Positions 55,052 through 63,533 of a DNA stretch of 64,000 nucleotides are shown here, piece after piece (the first letter of the stretch is position 1; every line of letters begins with the position of its first letter). The notes beneath the pieces were generated by a model. That model saw only the letters and a list, made by a program, of their open reading frames with translations, ran no database searches and was not told the DNA's origin. The stretch is from an uncultured Clostridia bacterium (GTDB lineage: Bacteria > Bacillota > Clostridia > Oscillospirales > CAG-272): positions 1 to 64,000 of the forward strand of contig CALGCW010000123.1 of NCBI GenBank assembly GCA_937884385.1. The letters run 5' to 3'. A program made the position numbers and the translations under genes.

Positions 55052-57403
55052 ATGGATAACAGATTTACTCAAAAAGCGCAAAATGCCTTGATACTCGCTG
55101 CAAGGCAGGCAGAATCGCTTGGTCATACCTATATCGGTACAGAGCATCTATTGCTCGGACTTATGGAAGAACGCGAGAGCATCGCGTCAAAAATGCTTGC
55201 AAAGCGCGGTATAACATATGCAAAGATAAAAAAGGACATAGCAAGTGAATCTGACGTCTTGGGCAAAAGCACGCTCTCCTCACAAAGTATATCTCCACGC
55301 TTAAAAAGGATAATCGAGAACTCAAGCAGGCTTTGCGGAAAATACGGTCAGACACTGATCGGCAGCGAGCATCTGCTCTATTCCCTCTTAAGTGAAAATG
55401 ATTGCCTTGCAGTTCGGGTGCTTGAACAAAATAACCTATATCCACACGATATTCAAAACGATATTCTGGTACTGATAAGTGACGCCGCCAAGCAACGAAC
55501 GAAAGCCAAGGAAGCAAAGCCAACCGTACTTGAAAGCTACGGCAGAGATCTTATAGAGGAAGCACGAAACGGAAGGCTTGACGGCGCTCTGTGCCGCGAA
55601 AAGGAAACTCAAAGGGTCATTCAGATCTTATCGCGCAGGACGAAGAATAACCCCTGCCTTATAGGAGAGCCGGGTGTGGGTAAGACCGCAGTTGTCGAAG
55701 GACTCGCGTGCAGGATAGCAGAGTCCAAGGTCCCCGACTCCTTGCTCACCAAACGCATAATATCACTCGATCTCCCCTCCCTCATAGCGGGAGCAAAATA
55801 CCGCGGTGAATTTGAGGAACGACTGAAAAGCGTAATGGCGGAATGTAAGCGTGATCGCGATATCATCCTTTTTATAGACGAGGTGCATACTATAATAGGC
55901 GCTGGAAGCGCCGAGGGGGCAATAGATGCCGCAAACATTCTCAAGCCCGCGCTCTCACGCGCAGAGATACAGATGATAGGCGCTACCACCGTCGGCGAAT
56001 ACAGAAAGCATATCGAACGCGACAGCGCGCTTGAAAGAAGATTTCAGCCCGTTATCATTGACGAGCCCTCCGCAGACGAGACCGTAAGGATCCTTCTCGG
56101 CATTCGCGAAAAATATGAAAAGCACCACGAACTCACCATCACCGAAGAAGCAATAAAGAGCGCTGTTGAGCTTTCGGAAAGATATATAAACGATCGCTTT
56201 CTCCCCGATAAGGCGATCGATCTTATTGATGAAGCGGCATCCCGCGTCCACCTGCGCTCACCGTCGGCGCAAATCAGCTCCCCAACACTCGAAGGCGAGG
56301 TCTTCCGCTTGCTTGCTCAAAAGGACGGTGAGCCGTGCATCGATAAAAGCCCCAAGACCTCTGCGGCGCTTCAGGATAAAAAGAAAAAGCTGTGTGTGAC
56401 AGAAGACGATATCGCACAGGTGATCACCGATTGGACAGGAATTCCCATAAAGAAGCTGCTTGAAACGGAAGCTGACAAACTGCTATCCCTTCAAGAGGAA
56501 CTGAAATCTCGGATAATCGGACAGGACAAAGCAATAGATGTCGTCTGTCAAGCGATACAAAGAGGCAGGATAGGTCTGAAGGCACCCGAAAAGCCAACGG
56601 GATCATTTATTTTCGTAGGTCCTACAGGAGTAGGAAAGACAGAGCTTTGCCTGTGCCTGTCCGAGCTTTTGTTCGGTTCGCGAAAGTCGCTCATAAGGCT
56701 CGATATGTCTGAATATATGGAAAAGCACAGCATTTCCCGCTTGATCGGTGCCCCTCCGGGCTACGTAGGTTACGGTGAGGGCGGAATACTCACCGAAAAG
56801 ATAAGAAGACATCCGTATTCGATAGTCCTCTTTGATGAGATAGAAAAGGCACACCCCGAAATATACAATATTCTTCTGCAGATACTTGAGGACGGCACGC
56901 TGACCGATTCACAGGGCAGAAGCGCAAGCTTCAAAAATGCGCTGATCGTACTCACGTCAAACGTCGGCACGGAAAAAGGCGCACTCAAGAGCTCACTCGG
57001 CTTTTCCTCCCAAGATACACAAAGCAGCTATAAAAAGCTTGAATCAAATACGCGTGCCGCCCTTGAAAAAGCCTTCCGTCCCGAGCTTTTGGGCAGAATA
57101 GACGAGATAGTGGTCTTCGGCGAGCTTCAAAAGCAAGATATAGAAAAAATATGCCGTTTAAGACTCACCGAGCTTCAAAAAAGGCTCTCCGATCTTGGCA
57201 TAGAGGTAAGCTTTGATAAAAGCATCTGTGAAAATATCGTCAGCAAGACTATGGACACTAAACGGGGCGCGAGAGCACTCTCGCGCGAGCTTATCACGTT
57301 TGTGGAAAACCCCATATCTAATATGATGCTCCTCGGAAAGATTCGCAGCGGAGATGAGATAATACTCAGCGCAAGCGATAACGAGCTGATACTGACAAAA
57401 TAA
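55052..57403 (+). CDS. clpC: ClpC-like AAA+ chaperone ATPase with shortened linker
   Basis: The 783-residue Hsp100 protein has an N-domain with two repeats (RFTQKAQNALILAARQAESLGHTYIGTEHLLLGL). AAA-1 has Walker A GEPGVGKT near 204 and Walker B ILFIDEVHTI; AAA-2 has Walker A GPTGVGKT near 522 and Walker B IVLFDEIEKAH. An LGF tripeptide in SSLGFSSQ occupies the place of the ClpP-docking loop. The linker between the two ATPases (about 400-450) is short and lacks the UVR-type coiled coil of typical ClpC. An ATG at 55013 is in frame, but AAAAAGGA before 55052 gives the family N-terminus. No ctsR, mcsA or mcsB is adjacent. Confidence 0.92.
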   Translation: MDNRFTQKAQNALILAARQAESLGHTYIGTEHLLLGLMEERESIASKMLAKRGITYAKIKKDIASESDVLGKSTLSSQSISPRLKRIIENSSRLCGKYGQTLIGSEHLLYSLLSENDCLAVRVLEQNNLYPHDIQNDILVLISDAAKQRTKAKEAKPTVLESYGRDLIEEARNGRLDGALCREKETQRVIQILSRRTKNNPCLIGEPGVGKTAVVEGLACRIAESKVPDSLLTKRIISLDLPSLIAGAKYRGEFEERLKSVMAECKRDRDIILFIDEVHTIIGAGSAEGAIDAANILKPALSRAEIQMIGATTVGEYRKHIERDSALERRFQPVIIDEPSADETVRILLGIREKYEKHHELTITEEAIKSAVELSERYINDRFLPDKAIDLIDEAASRVHLRSPSAQISSPTLEGEVFRLLAQKDGEPCIDKSPKTSAALQDKKKKLCVTEDDIAQVITDWTGIPIKKLLETEADKLLSLQEELKSRIIGQDKAIDVVCQAIQRGRIGLKAPEKPTGSFIFVGPTGVGKTELCLCLSELLFGSRKSLIRLDMSEYMEKHSISRLIGAPPGYVGYGEGGILTEKIRRHPYSIVLFDEIEKAHPEIYNILLQILEDGTLTDSQGRSASFKNALIVLTSNVGTEKGALKSSLGFSSQDTQSSYKKLESNTRAALEKAFRPELLGRIDEIVVFGELQKQDIEKICRLRLTELQKRLSDLGIEVSFDKSICENIVSKTMDTKRGARALSRELITFVENPISNMMLLGKIRSGDEIILSASDNELILTK

Positions 57404-57405
57404 AA

Positions 57406-57425
57406 AGGGTCGCTCACGCGACCCT
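57406..57425 (-). terminator. Intrinsic terminator of prmC
   Basis: AGGGTCGC pairs with GCGACCCT around TCAC. On the reverse strand it follows the prmC stop and is followed by TTTTTATTTTG. On the + strand it lies just after the clpC stop but lacks a T-tract. Confidence 0.8.
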
Positions 57426-57433
57426 CTGTAGAA

Positions 57434-58267
57434 TTAAAATCCGGTAATATATGCAACGCGGTCGTTTCCGCCGTAATCCTTGAATATCTCACAGGAATAG
57501 CTATGCTCACGCGCAATAGCGATCACATCATCAGCCTGATCATACCCGATTTCGAGAAGCATAAAACCGCCCTTTTTCAAAAATGCAGAGTAAGTACCGA
57601 TTATCTTTCTGTAAAAGGCGAGACCGTCTTCACCGCCGTAAAGCGCGGCGTAAGGCTCGAATTTCACCTCCTGTGAAAGACCCTCTATGACCTCTGGGCG
57701 AATGTATGGGGGGTTGGAAAGGATCGCATCGAATTTCTTTCCCAAAAGCTTATCTTCTTCGTCAAGGATATCCATCAGCAATTGATCTGCCCTGCCTTGA
57801 ACTCCGTTATATACGGCATTGATGGATGCAACGTCCATCGTCATTGGAAATTTCTCCACCATAAGCGCAGTCGTGTCGGGACGCTCGCAAAGCGTGGACA
57901 CAGCAATGCATCCGCTTCCCGTGCAAAGATCCGCAAAATGTGCTCCCTTCGGCAAAAGCCTGATCGCGTGCTCTACAAGCACCTCGGTATCGGGTCGCGG
58001 TATCAGGCAATCGCGCGACAGAAGGTATTTCTGCCTATAAAACTCCCAAACGCCCACGATGTACTGAATAGGCTCGTGCTTTTCTCTTCTCTGCAAGCAA
58101 AGCTCCAGCTTTTCCTCTATTTCTTCGTTATCGATAATAAAATCGCAGTGTGCAAGTGTGGGAGGGATCTCACGTCCCGCACAGCTTTCAAATAGGATCC
58201 TTGCCTCGTATTCGCAATTATCGGGACTGACCCTTGAAAGCCTTGAAACAATATCTTTAAAGTGCAT
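57434..58267 (-). CDS. prmC: Release factor glutamine methyltransferase PrmC (HemK)
   Basis: The 277-residue SAM-dependent enzyme methylates the GGQ glutamine of release factors. The catalytic NPPY lies in AILSNPPYIRPEVIEGL, the SAM motif is FADLCTGSGCIAVSTL, and IPRPDTEVLVEHA precedes it. ATG at 58267 (GGGTA upstream, weak) gives the usual N-terminus; an ATG at 58300 lacks a better site. It is unlinked to prfA here. Confidence 0.95.
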   Translation of the reverse strand: MHFKDIVSRLSRVSPDNCEYEARILFESCAGREIPPTLAHCDFIIDNEEIEEKLELCLQRREKHEPIQYIVGVWEFYRQKYLLSRDCLIPRPDTEVLVEHAIRLLPKGAHFADLCTGSGCIAVSTLCERPDTTALMVEKFPMTMDVASINAVYNGVQGRADQLLMDILDEEDKLLGKKFDAILSNPPYIRPEVIEGLSQEVKFEPYAALYGGEDGLAFYRKIIGTYSAFLKKGGFMLLEIGYDQADDVIAIAREHSYSCEIFKDYGGNDRVAYITGF

Positions 58268-58305
58268 ATTTTTACCCGAAATTATAAAAAATTTTCGCAA
58301 AAATA

Positions 58306-58333
58306 TTGATTTTTTTGCGAATTGTGGTATACT
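58306..58333 (+). promoter_or_regulatory. Sigma-A promoter of the small acidic membrane protein gene
   Basis: TTGATT (58306-58311) and TATACT (58328-58333) with a 16-base spacer lie about 35 bases before the ATG at 58368. Confidence 0.65.
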
Positions 58334-58367
58334 GTAGTTAGAAAAATATGATTCGGAGGTTAATACT

Positions 58368-58583
58368 ATGGAAAAAAGAACAAACTACGGCAAAATTATC
58401 GCTATAACTCTCGCAGTTATCGCTGCATTTACTGCAATGGCATTCGTCGTATATAAATTATTCGTAAAAGACCTTGCGAAGGTTTATGCTCACGATGACG
58501 ATTGCGACGACCTCTTCCTTGAAGAGGATGACAACTGCGAATGCGAATGCATCCAGTGCGACACAGCCGCTGACGTTGAATAA
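58368..58583 (+). CDS. Small single-helix membrane protein with acidic, Cys-rich tail
   Basis: The 71-residue product has a short basic N-terminus (MEKRTNYGK), one membrane helix (about 10-32) and a strongly acidic tail. The tail carries five cysteines arranged DDCDD and then NCECECIQC. CGGAGG lies before the ATG, and it has its own promoter and terminator, so it is a genuine monocistronic gene. I do not recognise the family. The Cys/Asp/Glu-rich tail could bind metal or form disulfides. Confidence 0.8.
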   Translation: MEKRTNYGKIIAITLAVIAAFTAMAFVVYKLFVKDLAKVYAHDDDCDDLFLEEDDNCECECIQCDTAADVE

Positions 58584-58594
58584 TTTTGTAAGAT

Positions 58595-58616
58595 AAAGAG
58601 CCCACACGGGCTCTTT
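58595..58616 (+). terminator. Intrinsic terminator
   Basis: AAAGAGCCC pairs with GGGCTCTTT around ACAC and runs into a T-rich tract, between the small membrane protein and the converging dnaI-like gene. Confidence 0.9.
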
Positions 58617-58628
58617 TTCTTTTGCTTT

Positions 58629-59603
58629 TTAACCTCTTAATTTCTGTGCTCTTACGTCCGTACCAACGAACTGAAGAATGTGATACTCTCCGAAAAGCCT
58701 GCTCGTTATCCTATCGGTATATTTCTTTTTGATATCCTCAAATGAAAGATTTGTACTGATGATAACGGGCTTTTTTCTGCTAAGCCTGCTATTTATGAGA
58801 TTATAGAGTGTCGAGACCGAGAATTGATTTATCATTTCCGTACCGAGATCATCAATAATCAGCAAGTCGCAATCATAGTACCTGTCAATGAGATCGTTCG
58901 GTTCATTAGAATAGTTTTTAAACCTCTGCACCTCAAACGCGGTGAAAAGATCTATAGCACCCGTATAAAAGACGTCATTTCCCTTTTCGATGATGCGCTT
59001 TGCAGTCGCGCTTGAAAGATGCGTCTTTCCAAGACCCGTGCCGCCCATCATAAGTATGCTGCAGGATGTGTTCTCGTTAAAATTATCCGCATAATCCACA
59101 AGAAAATCACGGTTCTGGCTCATTCTTTCAAAGCAAACGGGACTGTTTCTATAGTAGTTAAGGGAGAAGTTCTCAAACGACTGTTCATTTATCAAATGAC
59201 CGAATCCGCTGTTTTCAATTCCCGCAAGAACGAGAGCCTCCCTCATACAAGAGCACATCCTTGTGTCAACGTAGCCGGTATCGCCGCATTTTGCACACTC
59301 GTATTTAACGTCAGAGTAATCCGCGGGGTATCCGTTAGCCAAAAGAATGCCTGCTCTCTTTTCCAAAAGCGCGGTATTTCTCTCTCTTATCTCCGCAAGT
59401 CTCTTCTTGTAATCCTCGCCTGAGGACAAGGATACCGAAAATATCTCAAGACCTGTATTCGAGAGCTGTCTGTCAATTCTTGCGACCTCGGGAAAAAGCG
59501 CGTGAAGCTCCTGCTCCCTGCTGAAGGCTCGTTCTCTTGCGATCAGATACTTCTGAGAATATTCTGCGCGTATTTTATTATAAACGTTTCTGTTATAACC
59601 CAT
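58629..59603 (-). CDS. dnaI: DnaC/DnaI-like helicase-loader ATPase
   Basis: The 324-residue protein has an N-terminal region with a four-Cys zinc-like motif (CAKCGDTGYVDTRMCSC) and a C-terminal AAA+ domain. That domain has Walker A GGTGLGKTH, Walker B LLIIDDLGTE and a sensor I region in KKPVIISTNLS. It belongs to the group that loads the replicative helicase, as DnaI does in Bacillus. TAGGAG lies before the ATG, and it follows the dnaD-like gene by eight bases. Confidence 0.92.
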   Translation of the reverse strand: MGYNRNVYNKIRAEYSQKYLIARERAFSREQELHALFPEVARIDRQLSNTGLEIFSVSLSSGEDYKKRLAEIRERNTALLEKRAGILLANGYPADYSDVKYECAKCGDTGYVDTRMCSCMREALVLAGIENSGFGHLINEQSFENFSLNYYRNSPVCFERMSQNRDFLVDYADNFNENTSCSILMMGGTGLGKTHLSSATAKRIIEKGNDVFYTGAIDLFTAFEVQRFKNYSNEPNDLIDRYYDCDLLIIDDLGTEMINQFSVSTLYNLINSRLSRKKPVIISTNLSFEDIKKKYTDRITSRLFGEYHILQFVGTDVRAQKLRG

Positions 59604-59611
59604 AAAAACTC

Positions 59612-60604
59612 CTATTTTTTGTCGGAATAGCTGCGTTTAAGCGCGGCATCAAAGAACTCGTCAACGTTAAAGCTTGAGCCATCTTCCTTCTTTTCCTGCT
59701 CGCGCGCTTCAAGAATGGCATTGACACCGTCAATGTCTCTGGCCCCCTCTGCAAACCACTTTTCAAGAATTGCATTAGCATACGGAATGGAGGGCTTGCT
59801 CGTAGCCGAAACCGTGATCTCATAAGCCTTTTCTATAACGTCAATATCATATTTGAAATTGGTGATCCAGGCTTCAACACACTTTTTCTCCTTTGAGGTA
59901 AGCTTTCTTCCGCCAATGCCAAAGGCATTTCTTATCTTGCCCTCAAGGCTTGCCCTCTCTTCTCTTGAGCGAAGCTCGCTCTGAAGCTCACGCGCATCTG
60001 TAAAGCCATCGTCAAGACAGCTTACAGCCATCTTTTCTATATATCGAAGCGAACGCATATCCACCCTTGCCGCATAGTGCATAAGAACGAGGATATAGTC
60101 GTTATCAAGTCCAAGATAGTCAACAAGAGCCATAAGGACCTTGATATCTGCCGCAGTAAATATCTTTCCAAGCACGTTCTGGCACTCGTCGATAAGCTCA
60201 ACAACGTGTCTGTGCTTTTCAAGCAAGGCGTTAAGCTCACTGCTTGTGTACTGCGGAAGCTCACTCAATTTAGTGCGCTTCGGCACAACTGTAGCTTCAT
60301 CCGTAGCGGGGCTTTCAGCCTTCGTATCAACGGCTGATGCACTCTGATCCTCGTCTATTGAGACTATCCCTGCTCCTCTCCAAAACGCGATCGAGGCAGA
60401 AACGTCACCTTCCTCGCAGGAAAGCTCCTTAGCAAGCAAGGCAATCCCACCCTCAGCTCTGAAGCGTTCAGCAGAGCAAAGATGCATCAAGACCTTTATA
60501 TCAAATTTTTTAGCTTTGTCTATGTATTCTACAGCCGCCCCGGGAAGCACGCATACATCCGTGCCGTAGCTCAAGGCGATCCTTGTTTTATCAGCTTTTT
60601 TCAT
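59612..60604 (-). CDS. DnaD-domain replication initiation protein
   Basis: The 330-residue protein has an N-terminal winged-helix-like region (about 30-90), a Ser/Ala/Thr-rich linker and two DnaD/DnaB2-type helical regions. The second ends with the characteristic IPYANAILEKWFAEGARDIDGV. Such proteins bring the helicase loader to DnaA at the origin or to stalled forks. It lies between rex and the dnaI-like gene in one operon, gaps of 12 and 8 bases. Confidence 0.92.
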   Translation of the reverse strand: MKKADKTRIALSYGTDVCVLPGAAVEYIDKAKKFDIKVLMHLCSAERFRAEGGIALLAKELSCEEGDVSASIAFWRGAGIVSIDEDQSASAVDTKAESPATDEATVVPKRTKLSELPQYTSSELNALLEKHRHVVELIDECQNVLGKIFTAADIKVLMALVDYLGLDNDYILVLMHYAARVDMRSLRYIEKMAVSCLDDGFTDARELQSELRSREERASLEGKIRNAFGIGGRKLTSKEKKCVEAWITNFKYDIDVIEKAYEITVSATSKPSIPYANAILEKWFAEGARDIDGVNAILEAREQEKKEDGSSFNVDEFFDAALKRSYSDKK

Positions 60605-60616
60605 ATCAGCCCTTTA

Positions 60617-61300
60617 TCAATCGTTATTTTTTGACACTATTCGATAGTTGAGCGTCATAAGGGAGTCTCCAAGGTGAACGTTCTCAACTACGATATTGCT
60701 CTCAAGATTATCAAGCTCCTGACCCGTAAAGTTCCAGATGCCCACCACGTCGGTATCGGCGATCCTCTGCGCCATTTCAAGCGCGTGCTCCTTCGGAAGG
60801 GTCAAAACCGCCATATCTACCGTGTGAGTTGCGGCATATCTTTCAAATTCATCGATATGAAGTATCGGTATCTCGTTTACCTTCTGTCCCACAAGACTCG
60901 CATCGTTGTCAAATATCGCAACCACGTCGACCCCGCGCTTTTCAAACATATCGTTTTTCGCAAGAGCACGGCCAAGGTTGCCCGCACCAATAATAACAGC
61001 CTGAAATCCCGCGCCAACACCCAAAAGCTCGCAAATACGCGCGTAAAGATAGTTAACGTTGTATCCGTATCCCTGCTGACCGAAGCCGCCAAAGCAGTTA
61101 AGGTCCTGGCGGATCTGGCTTGCTGTAATATTCATTCTCTTTGAGAGTTCTGCAGAGCTTATCCTGCTCTTTCCCTCGCGAATAAGTATGCGAAGATATC
61201 TGAAGTATCTCGGCAATCTCTTGATAACTGCGCTTGACACGTTATCCTTCGCAGTAGCGGTGTTCTCATCAAGTGCGTTGATATTATCTTTTTCCTTCAT
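60617..61300 (-). CDS. rex: Redox-sensing transcriptional repressor Rex
   Basis: The 227-residue protein has an N-terminal winged helix (RLPRYFRYLRILIREGKSRISSAELSKRMNITASQIRQDLNCFGGFGQQGYGYNV) and a C-terminal Rossmann domain with GAGNLGRAL, sensing the NADH/NAD ratio. An N-terminal extension of about 20 residues precedes the DNA-binding domain. AGAGG precedes the ATG. It is first in an operon with dnaD-like and dnaI-like genes; the upstream region has clustered DnaA-box-like 9-mers. Confidence 0.96.
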   Translation of the reverse strand: MKEKDNINALDENTATAKDNVSSAVIKRLPRYFRYLRILIREGKSRISSAELSKRMNITASQIRQDLNCFGGFGQQGYGYNVNYLYARICELLGVGAGFQAVIIGAGNLGRALAKNDMFEKRGVDVVAIFDNDASLVGQKVNEIPILHIDEFERYAATHTVDMAVLTLPKEHALEMAQRIADTDVVGIWNFTGQELDNLESNIVVENVHLGDSLMTLNYRIVSKNND

Positions 61301-61339
61301 AGTAGTACCTCTCTTGTATTATCATCGTTAATTCTTAAG

Positions 61340-61428
61340 TTTTACACAGGCAAATTCCTTATAAAAGCTTGTACCTATCAAGTTTTCCACAATTTCCACA
61401 AAGTTTTCCACAGGGTGTATGTGGACAA
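61340..61428. promoter_or_regulatory. Cluster of DnaA-box-like 9-mers upstream of rex
   Basis: Three 9-mers match TTWTNCACA exactly: TTTTACACA at 61340-61348, TTTTCCACA at 61383-61391 and TTTTCCACA at 61404-61412. Two more differ at one position: ATTTCCACA at 61392-61400 and, on the other strand, TTGTCCACA at 61428-61420. They lie between the tsaD end and the rex start, so DnaA may control the rex-dnaD-dnaI operon. Confidence 0.55.
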
Positions 61429-61438
61429 ATTGTCGCAT

Positions 61439-62452
61439 TCAGTCGAGTGGAGAATATGCGCTCGCATTAAGATAAGTATCCGCGAAATTACCCTTTTGAT
61501 ACTCATAATAGCCCGCAAGAGCTATCATAGCACCGTTGTCACCGCAAAGCGCCTTCTCGGGCATCGCAAAGTGGATATCGCGCTTTTTGCACAAACGCTC
61601 AAGCGCTGAGCGAAGATGCGAATTTGCCGCAACACCGCCCGATATCGCAAAGCACGTTGCTCCGCTTTTTTCAAGGGCTGCATCCACCTTCTGCACTATT
61701 CCCTTAACTACCGTTTCGGTGTATGAAGCCGCAACGTCCGCAAAGCTTATTTCAATTCCCTTTTGAGTATTGCTGTTTATATAGTTGAGAGCACTCGTTT
61801 TAAGTCCCGAAAAAGAAAAATCAAGATTGTCACCCACAAGTGCAGGAGACGGGAATTTTATAGCCTTGGGGTCGCCCTCGTATGCAAGCTTATCAAGAGC
61901 CGCACCGCCGGGGTAAGGCATTCCCATAACTCGCGCTATCTTATCAAACGCCTCTCCTGCAGCATCGTCGCGCGTCGTGCCAAGCTCATCAAATTCTGCA
62001 TAATCGAGGACGTGATAAATAGACGTATGTCCACCCGACACCACCAGCGCAAGAAAAGGTGGCTTCAGCTCGGGAGAAGCAAAATAAGCCGCCGCAACGT
62101 GTCCCTTGATGTGATCTACGGGAACAAGCGGAATATTGTTTGCAAAAGCCAAGCTCTTGGCAAAATTCACACCCACGAGCAGCGCACCGATAAGACCGGG
62201 CGAGCTTGTGACCGCTATCGCAGAAAGGTCCGAAAGACCAATACCGGCAGTGTCAAGAGCCTCGTGCGTGATACGTGAGACCGCCTCAATATGGGCGCGG
62301 CTCGCTATTTCAGGCACGACACCGCCGTAAAGACGGTGAATATCTATTTGTGAAGCTACAATGTTTGAGCGAATATAGGGCTTGCCGTCAACAATTTCAA
62401 CGACCGCCGCACTCGTCTCGTCACAAGAGCTTTCCATTCCTAAAATGTACAT
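61439..62452 (-). CDS. tsaD: tRNA N6-adenosine threonylcarbamoyltransferase TsaD
   Basis: The 337-residue ASKHA-fold protein transfers the threonylcarbamoyl group to A37 of ANN-decoding tRNAs. It has MYILGMESSCDETSAAVV at the start, the metal-binding pair in DHIKGHVAAAY, the LALVVSGGHTS segment and the C-terminal CGDNGAMIALAG. It is part of comEB-rimI-tsaD; tsaC/sua5 is at 41859, and tsaB and tsaE are not in the window. Confidence 0.97.
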   Translation of the reverse strand: MYILGMESSCDETSAAVVEIVDGKPYIRSNIVASQIDIHRLYGGVVPEIASRAHIEAVSRITHEALDTAGIGLSDLSAIAVTSSPGLIGALLVGVNFAKSLAFANNIPLVPVDHIKGHVAAAYFASPELKPPFLALVVSGGHTSIYHVLDYAEFDELGTTRDDAAGEAFDKIARVMGMPYPGGAALDKLAYEGDPKAIKFPSPALVGDNLDFSFSGLKTSALNYINSNTQKGIEISFADVAASYTETVVKGIVQKVDAALEKSGATCFAISGGVAANSHLRSALERLCKKRDIHFAMPEKALCGDNGAMIALAGYYEYQKGNFADTYLNASAYSPLD

Positions 62453-62462
62453 AAATAACTTC

Positions 62463-62906
62463 CTAATCTAAACTTTTTATCATCACAAGAGCATTTTCTC
62501 TCGGATCGGTATAAAAATCTTTTCTCTTGCCCGCCTTGAAAAAACCGAATTTTTCATAAAGTGCGATCGCAGGTGCATTGCTCTCACGCACCTCAAGAGA
62601 AATGGATGTGATACCGCGTCGCCTTGCTTCCTCAAGCGTCAGCTCTATCACCGCCTTGGCATATCCCTGCCTCTTATACTTTTCTGCGGTTGCAACGTTG
62701 ATTATCTGCACCTCGTCAAGAACGAGAAGCATAGTGCAATAGCTTGCAAGCTCACCGTCCGCAAGACAAATTGCGTAAAGCGCGCTTTCAGTTTCAAAGA
62801 ACGTGCTCAGCGAGCTCTCGCTCCAAGGATGAGAGAAGGTCTGCTTTTCAAGCTCCGCGATCAGCGGAATATGCTCCGCACGCGCAAAAAATGCATTCTT
62901 CATCAT
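62463..62906 (-). CDS. rimI: Ribosomal-protein-alanine N-acetyltransferase RimI
   Basis: The 147-residue GNAT enzyme has the acetyl-CoA loop region VATAEKYKRQGYAKAVIELTLEEARRRG and SLEVRESNAPAIALYEKFGF, typical of RimI. The ATG at 62906 overlaps the comEB stop by one base (TGATG); a second ATG follows at once. It sits upstream of tsaD, as in many Firmicutes. Confidence 0.94.
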   Translation of the reverse strand: MMKNAFFARAEHIPLIAELEKQTFSHPWSESSLSTFFETESALYAICLADGELASYCTMLLVLDEVQIINVATAEKYKRQGYAKAVIELTLEEARRRGITSISLEVRESNAPAIALYEKFGFFKAGKRKDFYTDPRENALVMIKSLD

Positions 62907-63394
62907 CAATAACCGAAATTACCGCTGAGAGAATCGTCATCGTTTATCCAATCGCGAACGTCGATCACTCTGAAACTCTCCTTGTCATCTCGAACTACCA
63001 CGAAAGCAATGCCTGCATTTATGACCTGCTTTTTGCACATCATACAGGACGTCGTGTGTGCAACAAGATCATCGCTTACGGGGTCTACGCACGCCATATA
63101 AAGAGTTGCACCGAGCATCTGGTCTCTTGGCGCGGCAATTATCGCATTTGCCTCCGCGTGTACGGAACGGCACATCTCGTACCTTTCTCCGCGCGGGATC
63201 CCAAGCTTTTCACGCATGCAGAAATTGAGCTCGTTGCAATTTTTCCTTCCTCTTGGCGCACCGTTATATCCCGTTGAAATTATAACGTCGTTCTTTACGA
63301 TTATAGCACCGTATTTCTTACGCATGCAGGTGCTTCTCTCCGCAACGGTCTGCGCTATATCAAGGTAATAATTCTCTTTTGATATTCTATCCAT
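62906..63394 (-). CDS. comEB: dCMP/deoxycytidylate deaminase family protein (ComEB-like)
   Basis: The 162-residue zinc deaminase has the His/Glu active site in SVHAEANAIIAA and the paired cysteines in TTSCMMCKKQVI, plus STGYNGAPRGRKNC. It converts dCMP to dUMP for thymidylate synthesis. The frame is open 68 codons further upstream, but GAAGAGG six bases before the ATG at 63394 and a promoter at 63434-63462 define the start. Confidence 0.95.
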   Translation of the reverse strand: MDRISKENYYLDIAQTVAERSTCMRKKYGAIIVKNDVIISTGYNGAPRGRKNCNELNFCMREKLGIPRGERYEMCRSVHAEANAIIAAPRDQMLGATLYMACVDPVSDDLVAHTTSCMMCKKQVINAGIAFVVVRDDKESFRVIDVRDWINDDDSLSGNFGY

Positions 63395-63433
63395 TTTTGA
63401 CCTCTTCAAAATAAATATAGCAATACATAGTAT

Positions 63434-63462
63434 ATTATAAAATAAAACTCCGATAAAATCAA
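63434..63462 (-). promoter_or_regulatory. Sigma-A promoter of comEB-rimI-tsaD
   Basis: On the reverse strand TTGATT (63462-63457) and TATAAT (63439-63434) are spaced by 17 bases, 40 bases upstream of the comEB ATG. Confidence 0.7.
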
Positions 63463-63492
63463 GTGGTTTTACAAATTTCGATAAAAAAAGAA

Positions 63493-63508
63493 GGAAGCAG
63501 CCGCTTCC
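63493..63508 (-). terminator. Intrinsic terminator of the GlnQ-type ATPase gene
   Basis: GGAAGC and GCTTCC enclose AGCC; on the reverse strand the stem is followed by TTCTTTTTTTAT, 25 bases beyond the gene's stop. Confidence 0.82.
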
Positions 63509-63533
63509 CCCTAAAAACATTAATTCATTTTGC

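Noticed and set aside
61340..61428. The DnaA-box cluster as the chromosomal origin
   Set aside because: No dnaA, dnaN or rpmH nearby, no clear AT-rich unwinding element and the span is short; a regulatory or titration role fits better.
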